Shown in pieces: positions 6,410 through 8,770 of a stretch of 8,770 nt of DNA. The notes below the pieces were generated by a model that worked only from the letters and a program-made list of their open reading frames with translations, was not told the DNA's origin and did no database searches. Positions within the stretch are counted from its first letter, which is position 1. Every line of letters begins with the position of its first letter. The translations under genes and the position numbers were made by a program. Origin of the DNA: Phascolarctobacterium sp. (GTDB taxonomy: Bacteria > Bacillota > Negativicutes > Acidaminococcales > Acidaminococcaceae); contig DXVZ01000070.1 in NCBI GenBank assembly GCA_019417125.1, forward strand, positions 1 to 8,770. Reading direction: 5' to 3'.

Positions 6410-6474
6410 AATTACACCCCACAATCTTTACATATAGTTTGGCTATAATTATGTACTTCGGCAAAGCAAAAGAA

Positions 6475-6497
6475 AAACCTGCATATCTGTAAGGTTT
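6475..6497 (-). terminator. Candidate terminator downstream of the symporter gene
   Basis: Read on the minus strand, AAACCT and AGGTTT form a six-pair stem around an 11-base loop and are followed by a T-rich tract (TTCTTTTG). It lies about 105 bases beyond the symporter stop and before the hydrolase start. The stem is short and has few GC pairs, so it is a weak call; apart from this and the dyad at 6523, I see nothing clear in the 194-base gap, and no convincing promoter for the hydrolase. Confidence 0.35.
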
Positions 6498-6522
6498 CGT
6501 GTAAATCTCTAAAAGAAACTTC

Positions 6523-6545
6523 TGTACATTACATTTTGCAGTACA
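6523..6545. promoter_or_regulatory. Imperfect 23-base dyad between symporter and hydrolase genes
   Basis: TGTAC at 6523-6527 and GTACA at 6541-6545 are perfect five-base inverted arms, with partial symmetry inside (7 of 11 positions paired by hand count). Its place upstream of the hydrolase-dtd unit and its size suit a dimeric regulator's operator. No known consensus is recognised. Confidence 0.3.
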
Positions 6546-6603
6546 ATACAAACGGGGACAGCCGTAAAGACAGCTAATTTACAAGGCGATGACGATAAGG
6601 TTA

Positions 6604-7812
6604 TTATTTTTGCTTGGCTTCGCGGTCTTTTTCGCCTTTATCTACAAGGTAGGCTACAACGGCGTCGCCGGTAATATTAACGCAGGTGCGCGGCATATCA
6701 AGAATACGGTCAATGCCGGCAATTAAGGCAGAGCCTTCAAGCGGCAGGCCGACGGCAGTTAAAATCATGGTCAGCATAATAAAGCCGGCGCCAGGTACGC
6801 CTGCGGTGCCGATAGAAGCCAGCGTGCCGGTAAGAACTATGGTCAGCATTTGCGCAGAGTTGAGGTCGACGCCATAAAGCTGTGCAACAAACAAAGCGCA
6901 GACGCCCTGGTAAACCGCGGTGCCGTCCATGTTAATGGTAGCGCCGAGCGGCAGAACGAAGCTGGAAACTTCTTTAGAAACACCCATTTTTTGCACGCAG
7001 GCAAGGTTAACCGGCAGCGTACCGTTAGATGAGCAGCTGGTAAAAGCCAAAATCTGCGCCGGAGCGAGCCCTTTGAAAAATTTTAGCGGACTGAATTTGC
7101 CGATAAAGCGCAGCATGCTGCCGTAAACAAACAGTGCATGCAGCAGGCAGCCAACATAAACGGCTACGATAACTTTTAAAAGCGGCAGCAGCACGGCAGG
7201 GCCGTTAGCGGCAACGACAGGGGTTATCAGGCCAAATACGCCGATTGGGGCAAAATCCATGATAATGCCGACAATTTTGTAAGATACTTCGGCAAGGCCG
7301 TTGATGGTGTTTTTAAAAGTATCAGCCGGTTCGCCGACCATGGAAATACCTACGCCGAGGAACAGAGCAAAAACGATTATTTGCAGCATATCCGCTTTCA
7401 GCATGGATTCAATCGGGTTGGTTGGGAAGATGTTGACGATAACCTGCATTAAAGGCGGCGCGTCTTTGGCAGTAGCGGTAAGGCCTTCGGCAGGCAGGGT
7501 CATGCCGGAACCGGGCTGGATAATAGTACCGAGGATAAGACCCAGCACAATAGCAAACGCCGTGGTAACAAGGTAGTAAACAACGGTTTTGGTACCGATG
7601 CGGCGGATTTTTTTAATATCGCCCAGGCTGCACATGCCGATAACGAGTGATGCGAAAACCATCGGTACAATCGTCATTTTGATCATGTTCATGAAGATAG
7701 CGCCAAAAGGGCCTATCCAGGTTTTGGCAAAACCGGCGCCGTCTTCACCCAGCAGCAGGCCTACTACTACGCCTAAAACCAGTGCTGCCATAATACGTGT
7801 TGACAGTTTCAT
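6604..7812 (-). CDS. Sodium:dicarboxylate/acidic amino acid symporter (DAACS family)
   Basis: A 402-residue integral membrane carrier of the glutamate/aspartate/C4-dicarboxylate symporter family (GltT/GltP/DctA relatives), length normal. Seen here: an N-terminal hydrophobic hairpin, the MIKMTIVPMVFASL segment, the re-entrant loop motif SSNGTLP at 261-267, the sodium-site motif NMDGT at 294-298, the GTAGVPGAG second re-entrant loop, and the last helix D368RILD372MPRTCVN with R375, T376, N379 and D383. By analogy with GltPh (D390, D394, R397, T398, N401, D405), R375 would bind the side-chain carboxylate, pointing to an acidic substrate such as glutamate, aspartate or a dicarboxylate. The ATG at 7812 follows a perfect AGGAGG at six to seven bases and fits the family start MKLSTRI; upstream in-frame codons lack a ribosome site. 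Its promoter lies inside palindromes that suggest repression or induction. It is probably monocistronic. Confidence 0.94.
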   Translation of the reverse strand: MKLSTRIMAALVLGVVVGLLLGEDGAGFAKTWIGPFGAIFMNMIKMTIVPMVFASLVIGMCSLGDIKKIRRIGTKTVVYYLVTTAFAIVLGLILGTIIQPGSGMTLPAEGLTATAKDAPPLMQVIVNIFPTNPIESMLKADMLQIIVFALFLGVGISMVGEPADTFKNTINGLAEVSYKIVGIIMDFAPIGVFGLITPVVAANGPAVLLPLLKVIVAVYVGCLLHALFVYGSMLRFIGKFSPLKFFKGLAPAQILAFTSCSSNGTLPVNLACVQKMGVSKEVSSFVLPLGATINMDGTAVYQGVCALFVAQLYGVDLNSAQMLTIVLTGTLASIGTAGVPGAGFIMLTMILTAVGLPLEGSALIAGIDRILDMPRTCVNITGDAVVAYLVDKGEKDREAKQK

Positions 7813-7847
7813 TATAAAACCTCCTAAAGTTGTAAAAATATATAATA

Positions 7848-7898
7848 ACAATTTTGTATTATATCAAAAAAATTGTAAATTACAAAATTGTATACAAT
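7848..7898. promoter_or_regulatory. Cluster of TTGT/ACAA palindromes, candidate operators of the symporter gene
   Basis: Three dyads occur within 51 bases: ACAATTTTGT (7848-7857), TTGTAAATTACAA (7873-7885) and the perfect 12-base palindrome ATTGTATACAAT (7887-7898). The last resembles sites bound by GntR/FadR-class regulators, which often control organic acid and amino acid uptake. They overlap or abut the -35 and -10 boxes, so a bound dimer could block transcription. The regulator gene is not in the window. Confidence 0.5.
7858..7885 (-). promoter_or_regulatory. Promoter of the symporter gene
   Basis: On the minus strand TTGTAA (7885-7880) and a perfect TATAAT (7863-7858) are 16 bases apart, predicting a start near 7851 and a leader of about 40 bases that includes AGGAGG. 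The -35 box lies within a palindrome (7873-7885) and the -10 box within another inverted repeat (arms 7840-7847 and 7857-7864). Confidence 0.65.
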
Positions 7899-7935
7899 AT
7901 TTTTGTTAACTTTGTAGCCTAACATTTGTTGGCAG

Positions 7936-7978
7936 CAAAAAAATAACCTCCGCAGCGGCGGCTGCCGCTAAGCAGAGG
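7936..7978 (-). terminator. Rho-independent terminator after the PAP2 gene
   Basis: On the minus strand CCTCTGC pairs with GCGGAGG (one G-U), with an inner stem AGCGGC/GCCGCT closing an AGCC loop, followed by TTATTTTTTT. The stem is 17 bases beyond the stop codon. It separates the PAP2 gene from the symporter gene downstream. Confidence 0.92.
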
Positions 7979-7994
7979 CATATTTTGGATTAAG

Positions 7995-8528
7995 TTATGG
8001 CAGCTTTAAGCGCCGCAGTGCTTTAACTGCCAGCTGGCTGCCAAAGTAAGCTGTTGCAATGCCGCCCAAAACGTCCAGCGGATAGTGTACGCCCAGGTAC
8101 AGGCGCGAAAAGGCGACCATAACTGCCAGCGCCATAATTGGCAGCCCGAAAAATTTTGGCAGCATTCTGTAATACACAAAGGCGCAGGCAAAGGCGGCGG
8201 TGGTGTGCCCGGAGGGAAAGGAATAACCGGAGGCGTGCGTAATCAGCGGCAGTATTTGCGGCAGGGCTTCAAACGGGCGCGGGCGCATAACGGCATTTTT
8301 TAAAATGACGTTGCTGATAAACGTACTAAGCACCAGCGCGGCGATGGCGGTTAAGCCTGCGGTGCGTGTTTTGGGGTTCAGGGCAAGCAAAATACCGGTA
8401 AAAATCCAAAACCAGCCTAAATCGCCCAAAAAGCTGATGCCGCGCCAAAAGCTGTGCAGCGGTTCGTAACGCAGGGTGTCCTGTATGTAAAGCAAAAGGC
8501 GTGCGTCCAGTTCTGCCAAGTAAGCCAT
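7995..8528 (-). CDS. PAP2-family membrane phosphatase
   Basis: A 177-residue membrane protein of the type-2 phosphatidic acid phosphatase family, which removes phosphate from lipid pyrophosphates or phosphates such as undecaprenyl pyrophosphate, phosphatidic acid or lipid A on the outer face of the membrane. All three signature motifs are present: K77-x6-R84-P85, PSGHTT at 105-110 with H108, and S141-R142-x5-H148 followed by D152. About five hydrophobic helices surround them, and length is typical of BcrC-like members. The ATG at 8528 is preceded by AGGAGG at six bases. It is a single-gene unit with its own terminator. Undecaprenyl-pyrophosphate recycling is the most common role for stand-alone bacterial members of this size, but the substrate is not fixed by the sequence. 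Confidence 0.93.
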   Translation of the reverse strand: MAYLAELDARLLLYIQDTLRYEPLHSFWRGISFLGDLGWFWIFTGILLALNPKTRTAGLTAIAALVLSTFISNVILKNAVMRPRPFEALPQILPLITHASGYSFPSGHTTAAFACAFVYYRMLPKFFGLPIMALAVMVAFSRLYLGVHYPLDVLGGIATAYFGSQLAVKALRRLKLP

Positions 8529-8570
8529 GGTGTTCCTCCTTTCCGGCTGCGCCTGATTTTAATTTTCCTT

Positions 8571-8576
8571 AGTATA
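8571..8576 (-). promoter_or_regulatory. Candidate -10 box upstream of the PAP2 gene
   Basis: TATACT on the minus strand lies about 43 bases before the PAP2 ATG in AT-rich sequence. No good -35 box is found at 16-18 bases; only a weak TTTTAA-like match is present. It is the best promoter candidate in the gap. Confidence 0.35.
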
Positions 8577-8579
8577 AGT

Positions 8580-8768
8580 TTAACATAAAAGGATTAAAAT
8601 AATATTAGAGTGAGGTGGATTATATTCCTTTTTACATTGCGGCTTTGAATTTACGTTTAAATTTCTTAATTTACTTTTTATAATTAAAAAGTAACCAAAA
8701 AGTTTTCGCTCCAGCAAAAAATAAACGGCAAATGTATCAAATAAGCTGGCACTTGCTGCGCCTGCGGA
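8580..8768 (-). other. Open frame entering from the right edge, doubtful coding
   Basis: The minus strand is open for 62 codons from the right edge to a TAA at 8582-8580. It begins SAGAASASLFDTFAVYFLLE and then becomes very AT-rich and lysine/asparagine-rich. It could be the tail of a gene outside the window, but there is no clear start, no family recognised, and codon use from about 8690 leftward looks intergenic. The opposite strand (NKLALAAPAE) also looks protein-like near the edge, as expected of a low-information GC-rich repeat. The gap between the PAP2 start and the window end otherwise holds only the inverted repeat listed separately. Confidence 0.2.
8671..8694. repeat. Perfect AT-rich inverted repeat
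   Basis: TTACTTTTTA (8671-8680) and TAAAAAGTAA (8685-8694) are exact inverted copies around a TAAT loop. The hairpin has only two GC pairs. It could end transcription arriving from the right or be part of an interspersed intergenic repeat. Its position inside the doubtful open frame argues against that frame being coding. Confidence 0.6.
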
Positions 8769-8770
8769 AC

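Noticed and set aside
6555..6585. ACGG/CCGT hairpin after the symporter stop as a terminator
   Set aside because: The stem has only four pairs and the tail is not a T-run; the nearby GCTGTC direct repeat is too short to mean anything.
7813..7851. Extended N-terminus of the symporter
   Set aside because: A perfect AGGAGG lies six to seven bases before the ATG at 7812, and the extension would be coded by the leader itself.

Overview
The window looks like a chromosomal stretch from a Gram-negative-type Bacillota, most plausibly a Negativicutes-like anaerobe. This is an inference from three things: mixed AT/GC composition with AGGAGG-type ribosome sites, a family-39 lipid-linked sugar transferase of the ArnT type beside a two-component system, and a sodium-coupled dicarboxylate/acidic amino acid symporter. 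No ribosomal RNA, tRNA, CRISPR array, transposase or prophage module is visible. Most of the window is ordinary core or near-core sequence, and I found no convincing multi-gene novel system.

Left half, plus strand. The window opens inside an OmpR-type response regulator. Its stop overlaps the start of a HAMP-less histidine kinase with a strongly acidic extracytoplasmic domain. After a 100-base gap containing nested inverted repeats, a GT39 membrane glycosyltransferase follows. The layout recalls envelope-stress systems of the PmrAB/ArnT kind, but nothing here proves regulation. A two-repeat EamA drug/metabolite-type transporter then has its own promoter and a strong terminator. About 290 bases follow with a probable remnant of a broken gene, then an isolated YopX-like phage-type gene with its own candidate promoter.

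Right half, minus strand. A bidirectional terminator separates the YopX-like gene from a convergent pair: an alpha/beta hydrolase followed by dtd (D-aminoacyl-tRNA deacylase). The dtd start lies unusually far from the nearest good ribosome site. Further right, also on the minus strand, is a dicarboxylate/amino acid symporter whose promoter is embedded in several TTGTA/TACAA palindromes. Upstream of that is a PAP2 phosphatase with a textbook terminator. The last ~240 bases are AT-rich and hold a perfect inverted repeat and an open frame of doubtful reality running off the right edge.

Functional threads: signal sensing and envelope sugar modification (regulator, kinase, GT39, possibly PAP2), solute transport (EamA, symporter) and translation quality control (dtd). 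The points most worth checking are the symporter operator cluster, the isolated YopX-like gene with the broken fragment beside it, the GT39 leader structure and the dtd ribosome-site gap.
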